A DNA stretch of 30,721 nucleotides from Nitrosomonadaceae bacterium (GTDB lineage: Bacteria; Pseudomonadota; Gammaproteobacteria; Burkholderiales; Nitrosomonadaceae): contig CANIWY010000002.1 of NCBI GenBank assembly GCA_947471695.1, positions 1 to 30,721 on the forward strand, read 5' to 3'. Of the stretch, positions 16,379 to 25,356 are shown one piece after another; position 1 is the stretch's first letter; every line of letters begins with the position of its first letter. The notes below the pieces were generated by a model, which was given only the letters and a program-made list of their open reading frames with translations, was not told where the DNA came from and searched no databases. The position numbers were made by a program, and so were the translations under genes.

Positions 16379-16960
16379 TTATGGAGTAATGGATGGGTTA
16401 GTGTGTAGCTTCAGCATAGCGGCCTGGCAGTTATCTTGATTGATCAACGGCCAGACCTCGAGGCTGCGGCGGATTGATTCATCTATCAGTGGAGACTCTT
16501 CCTTATAGGGCGGCTGCAGTACATAGTCCGCCACGGCATTTTTATCGCCAGGATGACCGATCCCGATACGCAGCCGCCAGAAGTCCCTGGATGCGAGGTG
16601 AGCGGCGATATCCTTCAATCCATTGTGCCCCCCGAGTCCGCCACCGAGCTTCAGTTTGGACGTTCCTGGGGGCAAGTCCAGGTCATCATGAGCCACGAGG
16701 ACCTGTTCAGGTTGAATCTTATAAAAACGGCATATCGCAGAGACTGCTTTACCGCTCGCATTCATATAGGTTTGTGGGTTAAGCAACCACATCTCGCCAT
16801 CACCCTGGCCGATGTGAGCGCACAAACCATGAAACCGCGCCTCCGTCCTCAGTGTTGACTGGAGTTCTTTTGCCAGACGGCTTACCCACCACGCCCCTGC
16901 ATTATGGCGGGTGGCGGAATACTCCTTGCCTGGATTACCAAGACCGACGATGAGTTTCAT
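16379..16960 (-). CDS. pth: Peptidyl-tRNA hydrolase
   Basis: Recycles peptidyl-tRNAs dropped from stalled ribosomes by cutting the ester bond between peptide and tRNA. The 193-residue protein shows VGLGNPGKEYSATRHNAG with the catalytic His (about residue 20), NPQTYMNASGKAV with the conserved Asn, and VAHDDLDLPPG with the conserved Asp. ATG 16960 is chosen because it gives the standard MKLIVGLGNPG start; an in-frame GTG at 16972 would add four residues. Neither has a clear Shine-Dalgarno. It lies downstream of rplY, separated by an intrinsic terminator, so it may depend on read-through or on its own promoter. Confidence 0.96.
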   Translation of the reverse strand: MKLIVGLGNPGKEYSATRHNAGAWWVSRLAKELQSTLRTEARFHGLCAHIGQGDGEMWLLNPQTYMNASGKAVSAICRFYKIQPEQVLVAHDDLDLPPGTSKLKLGGGLGGHNGLKDIAAHLASRDFWRLRIGIGHPGDKNAVADYVLQPPYKEESPLIDESIRRSLEVWPLINQDNCQAAMLKLHTNPSITP

Positions 16961-16990
16961 CGAACACGCCACAGTTGCGGTTAACCATTA

Positions 16991-17027
16991 GAAAACCCGC
17001 CGGGACCAGGATGACTCCGGCGGGCTT
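16991..17027 (-). terminator. Rho-independent terminator after rplY
   Basis: On the minus strand an 8-bp GC-rich stem, CCCGCCGG (16996-17003 on the plus strand) with CCGGCGGG (17017-17024), has a 13-nt loop and is followed by TTTTC in the direction of transcription. It lies about 30 nt past the rplY stop and before pth. It should reduce transcription of pth-ychF from the prs-rplY promoter. Confidence 0.75.
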
Positions 17028-17056
17028 ATTCAGCGGCTCCCTAGAGCCGGCAGATG

Positions 17057-17743
17057 CTATTTCTTCTTGCCGCTATCTTTTTTGTCAGACTCCTTCACGG
17101 CAGTCTCTTTCTTCTGAACGGTTGTCGGAATGTCAACAGCAGCAACCACGGCTGCAGCTTCCTCGGCGGCTACGGCGCGGGGAATAATGATCGTTGCTAC
17201 AGGTAGATTCTCACCCCTAATTAGCGAAGGAATTTCGACTCCTTTTGGTAGCCCTAGATCGCTTAAATGGAGCGAGTTAATCGCGGTCAGATTGCTCAGA
17301 TCCACCGAGATGAATTCCGGTAGGTCTTTTGGCAGACAGGAGATCTCCAGTTCGGACAGAATGTGGCTGACGATACCGCCGGAGACTTTTACACCGGGAG
17401 CAATATCGGCATTGATGAAGTGGAGTGGCACCTTCATGTGTATCTTCTTATTCGGGTCAACTCGCTGGAAGTCGATATGCTGTATCTGTAACCTAAACGG
17501 ATGCATCTGAAGATCGCGTAATAAGACCTGCTCCTTCTTCCCATCCAGATCAAGCGATAGGATGGATGCATGAAACGCCTCCAGCTTGAGTTTGTGATAC
17601 AAGTTATTGTGATCTAGCTCAATGGATTGCGCCTGAGTGTCTCCGCCATAGATGATCCCCGGAACTTTACCGGAGCCACGCAGGCGGCGGCTCGCACCCT
17701 TGCCCCGCAACACGCGCTTATTAGCGCTAATTTCGATTTGCAT
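17057..17743 (-). CDS. rplY: 50S ribosomal protein L25/CTC, long form
   Basis: Binds 5S rRNA in the large subunit. At 228 residues this is the two-domain CTC form, not the 94-residue E. coli form. Residues about 1-95 are the L25 domain (GASRRLRGSGKVPGIIYGG, LLRDLQMHPFRLQIQHIDFQRV), about 96-185 the beta-rich TL5/CTC domain (VPLHFINADIAPGVKVSGG, EISCLPKDLPEFISVDL), and the tail is a low-complexity Ala/Val stretch ending in Lys-rich sequence (KKDSGKKK). ATG 17743 has GGAGAAG upstream. It follows prs by 73 nt. Confidence 0.96.
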   Translation of the reverse strand: MQIEISANKRVLRGKGASRRLRGSGKVPGIIYGGDTQAQSIELDHNNLYHKLKLEAFHASILSLDLDGKKEQVLLRDLQMHPFRLQIQHIDFQRVDPNKKIHMKVPLHFINADIAPGVKVSGGIVSHILSELEISCLPKDLPEFISVDLSNLTAINSLHLSDLGLPKGVEIPSLIRGENLPVATIIIPRAVAAEEAAAVVAAVDIPTTVQKKETAVKESDKKDSGKKK

Positions 17744-17816
17744 TTTACTTCTCCAAGATAAGGATCATCCGCGACCAGATGATCCGATTACAAAAGGGCG
17801 CACAACACGCCCAACC

Positions 17817-18767
17817 CTATTCCATGAATAGTGAACTCACTGAATCCTCGTTACTGATGCGTAACACCGTCTCTGCCAGCAGACTGGCAACACTCAATTG
17901 AAAGATGCGGCTACAGGCCTTGGCATCTTCACGCAGCGGGATGGTATCGGTGACCACTAGCTTGTCCAGCGCGGAGCTCTGAATCCGCTCTACTGCATTA
18001 CCTGACAGGACTGCATGCGTACAATAGGCCATGACACTGGACGCTCCTTGCTCTTTCAGAGCCCTGGCAGCTTCGCATAAGGTATTGGCAGTATCGACCA
18101 TGTCGTCCATGATGACGCAGTTACGACCCTTAACTTCGCCGATGATGTTCATCACCTTAGCTACGTTTGGTTTAGGGCGCCGCTTATCAATGATTGCCAG
18201 ATCGCATTCTAGACGCTTTGCCATCTGCCTTGCCCGGACCACACCACCGACATCGGGGGAGACCACCACCAGATTTTGGTAATTACTTTTCCACAGGTCA
18301 CCCAGAAGTATCGGCATACTATAGATATTGTCGACAGGGATATCAAAGAACCCTTGGATTTGGTCTGCATGTAAATCCATCGTCAGCAACCGGTCAACAC
18401 CGACCGTGGCGAGCATATTAGCAACGACTTTGGCTGTGATCGGCACCCTCGCAGAGCGGGGCCTTCTGTCTTGGCGGGCATAGCCGAAATAAGGTATTGC
18501 AGCGGTGACCCGTCCAGCAGAGGCTCGTTTCAGGGCGTCCACCAGTACAAGCAACTCCATCAGGGTATCGTTGGTGGGAGCGCAGGTCGACTGCAATATA
18601 AATACGTCCTTACCGCGAACATTCTCCAGAATCTCAACCATGATCTCGCCATCGCTGAACCGGCCTACGGTTGCCCGGCCCAGATGGATACTGAGATGTC
18701 GCACCACATCCTGAGCTAGCTTCGGATTGGCGTTGCCGGTGAAGACCATTAGGCTATCGTAGGCCAT
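17817..18767 (-). CDS. prs: Ribose-phosphate pyrophosphokinase (PRPP synthetase)
   Basis: Makes PRPP from ribose 5-phosphate and ATP for purine, pyrimidine, His, Trp and NAD synthesis. The 316-residue product has the usual features: FSDGEIMVEILENVRGKDVF, the flexible-loop region YARQDRRPRSARVPITAK, MDLHADQIQGFFDIPVDN and the PRPP-binding loop VIMDDMVDTANTL (most relatives have Gly where this has Asn, before the last Thr). The N-terminus DSLMVFTGNANPKLAQ is the betaproteobacterial style. It lies just after tRNA-Gln in the same direction. Confidence 0.97.
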   Translation of the reverse strand: MAYDSLMVFTGNANPKLAQDVVRHLSIHLGRATVGRFSDGEIMVEILENVRGKDVFILQSTCAPTNDTLMELLVLVDALKRASAGRVTAAIPYFGYARQDRRPRSARVPITAKVVANMLATVGVDRLLTMDLHADQIQGFFDIPVDNIYSMPILLGDLWKSNYQNLVVVSPDVGGVVRARQMAKRLECDLAIIDKRRPKPNVAKVMNIIGEVKGRNCVIMDDMVDTANTLCEAARALKEQGASSVMAYCTHAVLSGNAVERIQSSALDKLVVTDTIPLREDAKACSRIFQLSVASLLAETVLRISNEDSVSSLFME

Positions 18768-18872
18768 GGCTAGCGATGTAGGTTATAGACGCAGATAAAG
18801 GACACAGGTTACTCCTGATCAAGTCGGGTCTGCCAAATGATCGTGGCAGTCTTGGACTCTAACATCTAAAAC

Positions 18873-18947
18873 TGGCTGGGGAGGTAGGGATCGAACCTAC
18901 GAATGCCGGAATCAAAATCCGGTGCCTTACCACTTGGCGACTCCCCA
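18873..18947 (-). tRNA. tRNA-Gln (anticodon TTG)
   Basis: The minus strand reads a full cloverleaf of 75 nt including an encoded CCA. The acceptor arm is TGGGGAG with CTCCCCA and discriminator G, as expected for Gln. The anticodon arm is CCGGA-TTTTGAT-TCCGG, giving anticodon TTG for CAA codons. The T arm contains GGTTCGATCC. It starts 3 nt after the ispE stop and precedes prs, so it is probably processed from the ispE-prs transcript. Confidence 0.97.
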
Positions 18948-18950
18948 AAA

Positions 18951-19799
18951 TTATTGTTCCGAAAAATCATACATGGGATGACGATCCAGTCCCCGAGCTA
19001 CAAAGCCTCGCATATCGATAGGGAGCTGTGTCAATGCCTCGTGCGCCTGTGCCTCGTCGGCGAACTCAGCAAATACGCACCCACCAGAGCCTGTCATTGC
19101 CGCCATCGTGGCGTTTTCAAGCCGCCTAAGCCACTGCAGGTGCCGCGCTACTTCAGGATACGCCCGACACACCACCAACTCCAGATCGTTATGTCCCTGA
19201 GCGATGGAAAAGGGCGGTATTTTGATGGGAATCGTGTTTCGTGTCAATTCGTTACTGGCAAAGACCTGGGCCGTTGGTACCTGTACCGGTGGGGTGAGGA
19301 CAAGGTACCAGGCTGATGGTAGCTTGATGGGGGTGAGTTTCTCGCCGACCCCTTCGGCAAAGGCATTCTCGCCAAAAATGAATACCGGAACATCTGCTCC
19401 CAACCGGAGTCCAAGCTCCATCAGATGAGCCCGTGTCCAGCCGAGCTCCCATAAGCGGTTTAGCGCGAGTAAAGTAGTGGCTGCGTCGGAGCTTCCGCCA
19501 CCCAATCCTCCGCCCATCGGAATATGCTTTTTCAGAGAGATGTCGACCCCAAGAGGAGTGTTACTTTCCTGCTGTAATAACTTTGCGGCCCGGACGCATA
19601 GATTGCTCTCTTCAGGGACACCAGCGGTGGGCGTAAGCAGACTTATTCTGCCACTTTTTTGTACTGTAAAGCGCAGCTCGTCAGAGAAATCAAGGAATCG
19701 GAAAACGGTTTGTAGCAAGTGATAGCCGTCCGCCCTGCGTCCTACTACATGCAGGAAAAGATTGACCTTGGTGGGTGCGGGATAAGTAAGGTTGTTCAT
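18951..19799 (-). CDS. ispE: 4-diphosphocytidyl-2-C-methyl-D-erythritol kinase
   Basis: Fourth-stage enzyme of the MEP isoprenoid route; phosphorylates CDP-methylerythritol with ATP. The 282-residue protein is a GHMP kinase: PAPTKVNLFLHVVGRRADGYHLL with the catalytic Lys, the glycine-rich ATP loop PMGGGLGGGSSDAATT, the acidic residue in LGADVPVFIFG, and the C-terminal AAMTGSGGCVFAEF. I use ATG 19799 (MNNLTYPAPTK) because it begins at the domain boundary; an in-frame start at 19838 would add 13 non-conserved residues and overlap lolB. It lies 11 nt after lolB, and isoprenoid supply would also feed the hopanoid pathway implied by hpnA. Confidence 0.95.
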   Translation of the reverse strand: MNNLTYPAPTKVNLFLHVVGRRADGYHLLQTVFRFLDFSDELRFTVQKSGRISLLTPTAGVPEESNLCVRAAKLLQQESNTPLGVDISLKKHIPMGGGLGGGSSDAATTLLALNRLWELGWTRAHLMELGLRLGADVPVFIFGENAFAEGVGEKLTPIKLPSAWYLVLTPPVQVPTAQVFASNELTRNTIPIKIPPFSIAQGHNDLELVVCRAYPEVARHLQWLRRLENATMAAMTGSGGCVFAEFADEAQAHEALTQLPIDMRGFVARGLDRHPMYDFSEQ

Positions 19800-19810
19800 T
19801 TGAATTGTAT

Positions 19811-20497
19811 TTATTGGATGGGTGAGTCGGTCTTCCACTGATCGATGACCAGTTTTATCCGAAGATCGCCACGGTTGAGCACCAGTACCCTGGGGCGTTC
19901 AATTTGAAAATGGCCTAACTGAAAGTAACTCGTGTAAGTGATCTCCCAGTCATCCTGCCAGATAGCGACAACTCGTCCATCACTGTCCCGGTCCAGTGAT
20001 GCTCTAGTCGTAGGAGAGCTCATACTCTGTACCCAGTATTGCAATCCTCCGAGTGGTAGATACCAGCCTAAAACTTGTTCGGTTAAGTGCTCAATATCAG
20101 CAGCGTAATAGGTCTTCTTCTCTGGGGTGGTGAGGCTAGCACCGGCTGCGGTGGACTGAATCTGCGCAACCGTCTGGCCCATGGGGGATAAGAGCAGAAT
20201 CTCGTCCCCCGTATCGGTGTGTTGCCAGTGAATGCCACCAGAGAAGCCCTGTCTTTCATCCCTCAACGAGACTCGGCCGATCAGTCCAAAATTATCGGGT
20301 CTTGCATCATCCCTAACGACTGAGGGTTCGATGAGGGAGGTGCTGATGACCGCACTCTTGGTATTCAGAGGAGCGCAACTAACCAAGAAAGGGAAGAGAA
20401 AAAGAATCATCCCATAGCGCGGAAGGTGAGTATGCTTTCGATCGGAAGGTGAGGAACGCATGCAGCGGACCCACTCTCCACCGCAATAACTCGTCAC
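19811..20497 (-). CDS. lolB: Outer-membrane lipoprotein receptor LolB
   Basis: LolB accepts lipoproteins from the periplasmic carrier LolA and inserts them in the outer membrane. The signal peptide has a hydrophobic core MILFLFPFLVSC, with the lipidated Cys in LVSC. The mature part shows the LolB pattern GLIGRVSLRDERQGFSGGIHWQHTDTGDEILLLSPMGQTVAQIQ, followed by the second half WYLPLGGLQYWVQ. The GTG at 20497 overlaps the stop of the upstream TPR gene by 4 nt, suggesting coupling. It leaves a long 41-residue leader; ATG 20461 would shorten this by 12 residues and is a real alternative. Confidence 0.9.
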   Translation of the reverse strand: MTSYCGGEWVRCMRSSPSDRKHTHLPRYGMILFLFPFLVSCAPLNTKSAVISTSLIEPSVVRDDARPDNFGLIGRVSLRDERQGFSGGIHWQHTDTGDEILLLSPMGQTVAQIQSTAAGASLTTPEKKTYYAADIEHLTEQVLGWYLPLGGLQYWVQSMSSPTTRASLDRDSDGRVVAIWQDDWEITYTSYFQLGHFQIERPRVLVLNRGDLRIKLVIDQWKTDSPIQ

Positions 20498-22206
20498 TGA
20501 GGTATGAACTTCTTAATGGTCTTGAGTAGCGCCTCGTTGTCAGGCCCGCTCTTGAGGGAGGAATTCCAGATCTCGCGCGCCTCATCTTTTAAATCCTGTG
20601 TCCACAAGACCTCTCCCAGATGGGCCCCAATTTCAGGGTCAGGATAGACCATGAATGCTCGCCTCAGGTAATTTGTCCCTTGGTGAATGTTGCCCATGCG
20701 GTAATGTACCCACCCCAAACTGTCCATAATGTAGGGATCATTGGGAGAGAGTGCGCTCGCCCTCTCGATCAGTTCCAATGCTTCTGTCAGCCGCCGGTTA
20801 TGCTCTACAAAGCTGTATCCGAGGGCGTTATAAGCATGCGCATGCTCGGGCTTCAGTCGAATCAGTTTTCGCAGGTTGCGTTCCAAGATCTCTGGCTTGC
20901 CGATCTTATCTGCTGCCAGGGCATGTTCATAGAGTAGCTCAGGATAGTTGGATAATTTTTCTAGGCCACGACTGAGTACAGAGAACACTTCCTGATCAGC
21001 GCCCTTCTCGCGCAGTAACTGGGCCTCTGCGATGATCAGTTGAGCGGTTTGTTGATCACTTGTGGAGGGGAGCTGCTGCAAGTGCTGGCGGGCCTCAGTA
21101 ATCTTTCCCTGTTTGGCCAGCAGCACGGCATACCTAATTTGCGATGGAAGATACTGATTGCCACTGGTTACAGAGAGATACCATTTCATTGCTGCTTCAA
21201 TTTGCTGAGTCTTTTCATAAATACCCGCCAAGTAGAAGCGGACCACTCCGGCGTCTTTATAATCTAGCTCAAGAACCCTCTTGAAATTCGCCTCCGCTGC
21301 ATCATAATCACGCAACTCCATCGACAGGAGTCCCACCGCTAGGATGATGTCAGCATTCGCCGGATTCTCCATCAACAATTTTTGAAACTGTTCGCGCGCC
21401 TGGAGATAATTTTTTTCTGCTGTTAATAACCGGGCATAGGCAACACGCGTGTCGTTGTACTTAGGATAGTTGTCGAGATACTCTTTATAAAACTCAATGG
21501 CTGCGTTGCCGGAGGTACGTTGCAATATTCGGCCTAGATAGATCGCCGCTGTCTCCCAATTGGGACGCAATGCCAGTGCCTGTTTCATTTCTGCCAGTGC
21601 AATATCAAACTGGTTGGCGAACCATGCCGCCTGGGAGATGGCAAAGTGAGCTTCCGGTAGATCAGGATAGAGTTGTGAGAGATGCTGTACCAGTTCAAGT
21701 ATCGCAGGCTTATCAGCGTTACGGGCGAGGAGGCCGTTCAGTTGCATGAATGCTTCGTGAATACCGTTACCCTCAGAGGCTAACAGCCTCTCCAGATGAG
21801 GCCGAGCCTCCTCCAGCCTGTCTTCACTCACGAGGAGTGCGGCAGTCGTCTGACGGGCGTTCATTGCACTTGGGTCAAGCTCCACCCAGAGCAAGGCCGT
21901 TTCAAGTGCTGGCGCTGGCTGACGAGAGTGCAGAGCCACCTCGGTCGCGCGTTGAGCAATACGCGGGTCGCGTGTGTTTCTTGCAAGCCTGAGATAGATC
22001 CCTGTTGCGATCTCTGACTCACCACGTTGCAGCGCGGTCTCCCCCAGTAAAAAGTCGAACAGCATGGGCTCGGTCAGTCGTTGTACAGGTAACTTTAATT
22101 GCCCGGCTTTGGACTGCTCTGACGACTCGCCCCCGGTCCTAGTCGGAGTCTGTGCGCAGGCGACAAGGGTGAGCGGCAGCAGCACGCCAAGAATTTTAAG
22201 ATTCAT
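20494..22206 (-). CDS. TPR-repeat lipoprotein
   Basis: A 570-residue envelope protein. Its lipoprotein signal is MNLKILGVLLPLTLVAC with the Cys at about residue 17. The rest is a run of tetratricopeptide repeats, e.g. NADIILAVGLLSMELRDYDAAEANFKRVLELD, AYNALGYSFVEHNRRLTEALELIERASALSPNDPYIMDSLGWVHYRMGN; such superhelices bind partner proteins. ATG 22206 is chosen because it starts the signal peptide; a start at 22272 would add 22 residues ahead of it. First gene of the lolB-ispE unit, which suggests a role in outer-membrane assembly or lipoprotein handling, but no specific partner is known. Confidence 0.93.
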   Translation of the reverse strand: MNLKILGVLLPLTLVACAQTPTRTGGESSEQSKAGQLKLPVQRLTEPMLFDFLLGETALQRGESEIATGIYLRLARNTRDPRIAQRATEVALHSRQPAPALETALLWVELDPSAMNARQTTAALLVSEDRLEEARPHLERLLASEGNGIHEAFMQLNGLLARNADKPAILELVQHLSQLYPDLPEAHFAISQAAWFANQFDIALAEMKQALALRPNWETAAIYLGRILQRTSGNAAIEFYKEYLDNYPKYNDTRVAYARLLTAEKNYLQAREQFQKLLMENPANADIILAVGLLSMELRDYDAAEANFKRVLELDYKDAGVVRFYLAGIYEKTQQIEAAMKWYLSVTSGNQYLPSQIRYAVLLAKQGKITEARQHLQQLPSTSDQQTAQLIIAEAQLLREKGADQEVFSVLSRGLEKLSNYPELLYEHALAADKIGKPEILERNLRKLIRLKPEHAHAYNALGYSFVEHNRRLTEALELIERASALSPNDPYIMDSLGWVHYRMGNIHQGTNYLRRAFMVYPDPEIGAHLGEVLWTQDLKDEAREIWNSSLKSGPDNEALLKTIKKFIPQ

Positions 22207-22471
22207 GGAAAAATCCAGACAGGGTTCAAAAATAAGGCTATAAAGGGCGGGGCAAGCTTCAATACAGCTCACATATTAGGTATATTTCATGCTTATCACA
22301 AGTGGCATTAAGAACGAATCCGAATAGCTTTAAAATAATACTAGGCCTGCTGCGAGCTTCATTATTAATTCTAGGGTGTGGGTGACCTGTTGGTCGATAG
22401 CCTGAAAGCAGAAGTAAGTAATCAAACGATGTGACGGTTGTTCACAAATCCCAGTCCATGGAAGTGCCCTC
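22207..22471. promoter_or_regulatory. Divergent promoter region between TPR-lolB unit and ABC cassette
   Basis: These 265 bases separate two divergent operons and must contain both promoters. The centre (about 22270-22370) is AT-rich and includes TTAAAATAATAC near 22330, a reasonable -10 area for the rightward operon, but no confident -35 can be paired. No RNA gene is visible. Confidence 0.4.
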
Positions 22472-23233
22472 ATGAATGAACAAACCGCCCCGACTACCAT
22501 TCTGGCTCAAGGCCTTTGCCGGGACTTCGGTAATCGTACTGCAGTATATGACGTCAATCTGGAGTTGAGGAGTGGTGAGGTTCTGGGATTTCTTGGTCCC
22601 AATGGTGCAGGTAAGACGACCACGATGCGTATGCTCACCGGTAATCTTGCTCCCAGCGCTGGCAGCGTGGCAATCTGTGGCATCGATATGATGGACAGAC
22701 CGCGCGACGCCAAAGCGCGTATCGGTTATCTACCAGAAATGCCACCGCTCTATCGTGAATTGAGGGTAGATGAGTACTTGCTACTCGCCGCCAAGCTCCA
22801 CCGGGTGGGCCGTACTAGCCTGTGTCCATTGTTGGTTAAAGCTAAGCAGCGGTGTGGGCTGAATGATGTAGGGAGACAGTTAATTGGTTCATTGTCGAAG
22901 GGTTACCAGCAAAGGGTCGGTATCGCGCAGGCGATCATACATAACCCAGATGTGATTATTCTGGATGAGCCGACAGCAGGGTTGGATCCCAATCAGATGC
23001 GCGAAATCCGTGCCCTCATACGCGAATTGGGTGCAGAGCATAGCGTGATCCTTTCCACGCACATCCTGCCGGAAGTTGAAGCCGTGTGTGATCGGGTGCA
23101 GATCATGCACCGGGGAAGGATGGTCTTCAATGATTCCATCGCTGGACTGAAACAAAAACAGACTAGCCTGGAAGAGGTGTTCGCACAACTCACCTTGGGT
23201 GAGGAAAGTGCAGGAGAGATTCAAGCCCAATGA
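22472..23233 (+). CDS. ABC transporter ATP-binding protein (GldA-like)
   Basis: A 253-residue ATPase with all motifs: Walker A GPNGAGKTT (42-50), signature LSKGYQQRVG (141-150), Walker B VIILDEPTAGLDP (161-173) and switch His197 (LSTHIL). It groups with drug/gliding-type ABC-2 exporters such as GldA and NosF. The C-terminal tail after the ATPase core is short (LKQKQTSLEEVFAQL). It should pair with the permease starting in its own stop codon (ATGA overlap, 23230-23233). Substrate unknown. First gene of a four-gene coupled cassette ending at mutM. Confidence 0.93.
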   Translation: MNEQTAPTTILAQGLCRDFGNRTAVYDVNLELRSGEVLGFLGPNGAGKTTTMRMLTGNLAPSAGSVAICGIDMMDRPRDAKARIGYLPEMPPLYRELRVDEYLLLAAKLHRVGRTSLCPLLVKAKQRCGLNDVGRQLIGSLSKGYQQRVGIAQAIIHNPDVIILDEPTAGLDPNQMREIRALIRELGAEHSVILSTHILPEVEAVCDRVQIMHRGRMVFNDSIAGLKQKQTSLEEVFAQLTLGEESAGEIQAQ

Positions 23234-23973
23234 TCTTCACAATTGCTTGCAAGGAATTAAAGACTTTGTTTGCTTCATCGCTGGCCTGGACGCTGTTGGC
23301 TTTGGTACAGCTGGTTTTGGGGTGGGTTTTTATGGGACGTCTCGATGCCTTCCTGGAGATTCAGTCACAGCTCGTGCAAATTGCTAATCCACCGGGTGTG
23401 ACAGAGATCATCGTTGCACCGGTATTTGCTATGGCTGCAGCGGTGCTCTTGATGGCGACCCCGCTCCTGACGATGAGACTGATTGCCGAAGAGCGGCGTA
23501 ACCATACCATGACCTTACTCACCTCCGCACCGATCTCAATGACTGACATCGTTCTGGGAAAGTTTTTCGGACTGATGATTTTCTTTTGCAGCGTGATACT
23601 CTTGGTTATGGTGCTTTCGCTTTCGCTGTTGATGGGTGGATCGCTCGATGCTGGATTGTTGTTGAGTAATGCCGCCGGTCTGCTGCTGATATGTGCCTGC
23701 TTTGCTGCTCTCGGACTGTATATCTCTTCCCTCACTGACCAACCTGCAGTCGCTGCAGCGGGCACCCTCGGAGCCTTACTGGGATTGTGGGTGATGGACA
23801 TTGCCGTAGATGATGGGGGCAGCATTATGCGCACCCTCTCCCTGCTCAAGCATTATGAAAGTTTTAATCGCGGTTTGATCGATACCTTCGATCTTGCTTA
23901 TTTTTCTTTATTCATCCTTACCTTTCTAGTGCTGGCCATTCGCCGCTTGGATGGGGAACGTCTGCGCGGTTGA
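23230..23973 (+). CDS. ABC-2 type permease (GldF-like)
   Basis: Membrane subunit of 247 residues with six predicted helices. The family-typical cytosolic turn MRLIAEERRNHTMTLLTSAPISMTDIVLGKF follows the second helix; in the best-known relatives it reads AEERR..T.E.L...P. The protein begins MIFTIACKELKTLFAS, the usual ABC-2 amphipathic start. It overlaps the ATPase gene by 4 nt and lies 15 nt ahead of the GldG-like gene. It presumably works as a dimer with the ATPase. Confidence 0.9.
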   Translation: MIFTIACKELKTLFASSLAWTLLALVQLVLGWVFMGRLDAFLEIQSQLVQIANPPGVTEIIVAPVFAMAAAVLLMATPLLTMRLIAEERRNHTMTLLTSAPISMTDIVLGKFFGLMIFFCSVILLVMVLSLSLLMGGSLDAGLLLSNAAGLLLICACFAALGLYISSLTDQPAVAAAGTLGALLGLWVMDIAVDDGGSIMRTLSLLKHYESFNRGLIDTFDLAYFSLFILTFLVLAIRRLDGERLRG

Positions 23974-23988
23974 ATTCAATCCAAACGA

Positions 23989-25344
23989 ATGATCACAGTA
24001 GATAAGAAGCTGCGCCGGCATTGGTTGATCCAAGATGGCGTATTTGTTGCACTCTTGCTGACACTGGTCGGCCTGCTGGGTTATCTGGCATGGGAGACTG
24101 AGGTGCAATGGGATGTCAGTCAAAATAAACGGAACAGCTTGAGCCAGTCGAGTGTGGAAGTCCTACAAAAGATGAATGGCCCGATCCATGTCACCGTTTA
24201 TGCTACTTCACAGGATGTGCAATTGGGAGATATCCGTAAAATCATCGGTGATTTCCTTGGACTTTATCAGCGCGCTAAGTCTGATTTTAGTTTGACCTTC
24301 GTCGATCCAGCTGAGCAGCCAAAGCTGGCACAGGAGGCGGGTATCGAGATCAATGGCGAGATGGTGGTGGTATTTTCTGGGAGAAGTGAACGCCTTAGCA
24401 CCGTTAACGAGCAGGCATTCACCAATCTTCTGATGCGGTTAGCGCGTTCCAGTGAGAGGCTGGTGGTCAATCTCGCCGGTCACGGTGAGCGTAGGCTCGA
24501 TGGCGCTGCTAATCATGATTTAGGGGAGTTCGGCAAGCAACTCGCACTCAAGGGGTTAAAGACGGGATCGATCAATCTCGCTACATCTCAAGAGATACCC
24601 GTCAACGCAAGTATGTTGATCATCGCCTCGCCACAAGCAGATCTGCTGGAAGGGGAGATAGATAGGCTGCTCGCGTACATTGACCGTGGGGGTAACTTGC
24701 TGTGGCTGATAGATCAAGAGTCTCTACGAGGGATGCAGCCACTGGTGGAGAGGCTGGGTCTCACGCTTACGCCGGGAGTGGTGATAGATCCTCAGGCGCA
24801 GCAATTGAAAGCGCCGATTACCTTCGCATTGGGAACGGATTACGGGCAGCATCCCATTACGCATAATTTTGATTATATTACGGTGTTCCCGTTTGCGAGA
24901 CAGATAATCGCCGACGAAAATGAGGAATGGCGTACCGTTTCGCTGGTGGAAGTGGCGCAGAGCGGTTGGGTAGAAAGCGGCAGCCTTCAAGGTGACATCA
25001 CATTCAACCAGACTCATGACGTGGCTGGGCCAGTCGGAGTTGCTGTTGCCTTGAGCCGCATTCTGGAAGAGAGGGAGCAGCGGATCGTAGTGATCGGCAG
25101 TGGCCATTTTCTTGCTAATAGTTATCTCGGTAATGGAAGTAATCTAGATTTTGGTATCAATACCATTAATTGGCTGGCTGAAGATGAGGAGCTGATCACC
25201 ATTCAGCCACGGGCCACACTCGACAGCAATCTAGTCTTTAGTCAATCTGCTCTGACCATGACTTCCATCGTCTTCTTGACTGTACTGCCAATCGCCTTTC
25301 TGGTGAGTGGTGTGACCATTTGGTACAGACGCAGAAGGAGTTGA
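23989..25344 (+). CDS. GldG-like ABC auxiliary protein
   Basis: A 451-residue protein with one N-terminal helix (about 15-35) and one C-terminal helix (about 425-445, followed by Arg-rich WYRRRRS), so most of it (about 40-420) is in the periplasm. Family signs are WDVSQNKRNSLSQSSVEVLQ, VTVYATSQ, LAGHGERRLD, LLWLIDQESLRGMQPLVERLG and VVIGSGHFLANS. Relatives are named gliding-motility auxiliary ABC protein because of Flavobacterium GldG, but in proteobacteria they occur without gliding. No catalytic residues are recognised; the periplasmic part may bind a substrate or partner. Confidence 0.88.
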   Translation: MITVDKKLRRHWLIQDGVFVALLLTLVGLLGYLAWETEVQWDVSQNKRNSLSQSSVEVLQKMNGPIHVTVYATSQDVQLGDIRKIIGDFLGLYQRAKSDFSLTFVDPAEQPKLAQEAGIEINGEMVVVFSGRSERLSTVNEQAFTNLLMRLARSSERLVVNLAGHGERRLDGAANHDLGEFGKQLALKGLKTGSINLATSQEIPVNASMLIIASPQADLLEGEIDRLLAYIDRGGNLLWLIDQESLRGMQPLVERLGLTLTPGVVIDPQAQQLKAPITFALGTDYGQHPITHNFDYITVFPFARQIIADENEEWRTVSLVEVAQSGWVESGSLQGDITFNQTHDVAGPVGVAVALSRILEEREQRIVVIGSGHFLANSYLGNGSNLDFGINTINWLAEDEELITIQPRATLDSNLVFSQSALTMTSIVFLTVLPIAFLVSGVTIWYRRRRS

Positions 25345-25356
25345 GACTCGGCCATC

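Noticed and set aside
18903..19316. 137-codon plus-strand frame overlapping tRNA-Gln and ispE
   Set aside because: It would read through the tRNA complement and the ispE coding region and has no recognisable domain.
19800..19838. Upstream start for ispE at 19838
   Set aside because: It would add 13 non-conserved residues and overlap the lolB end; ATG 19799 starts at the family boundary.
23361..23849. 162-codon minus-strand frame inside the ABC permease
   Set aside because: Antisense shadow of a six-helix membrane protein with proper coupling to its neighbours.
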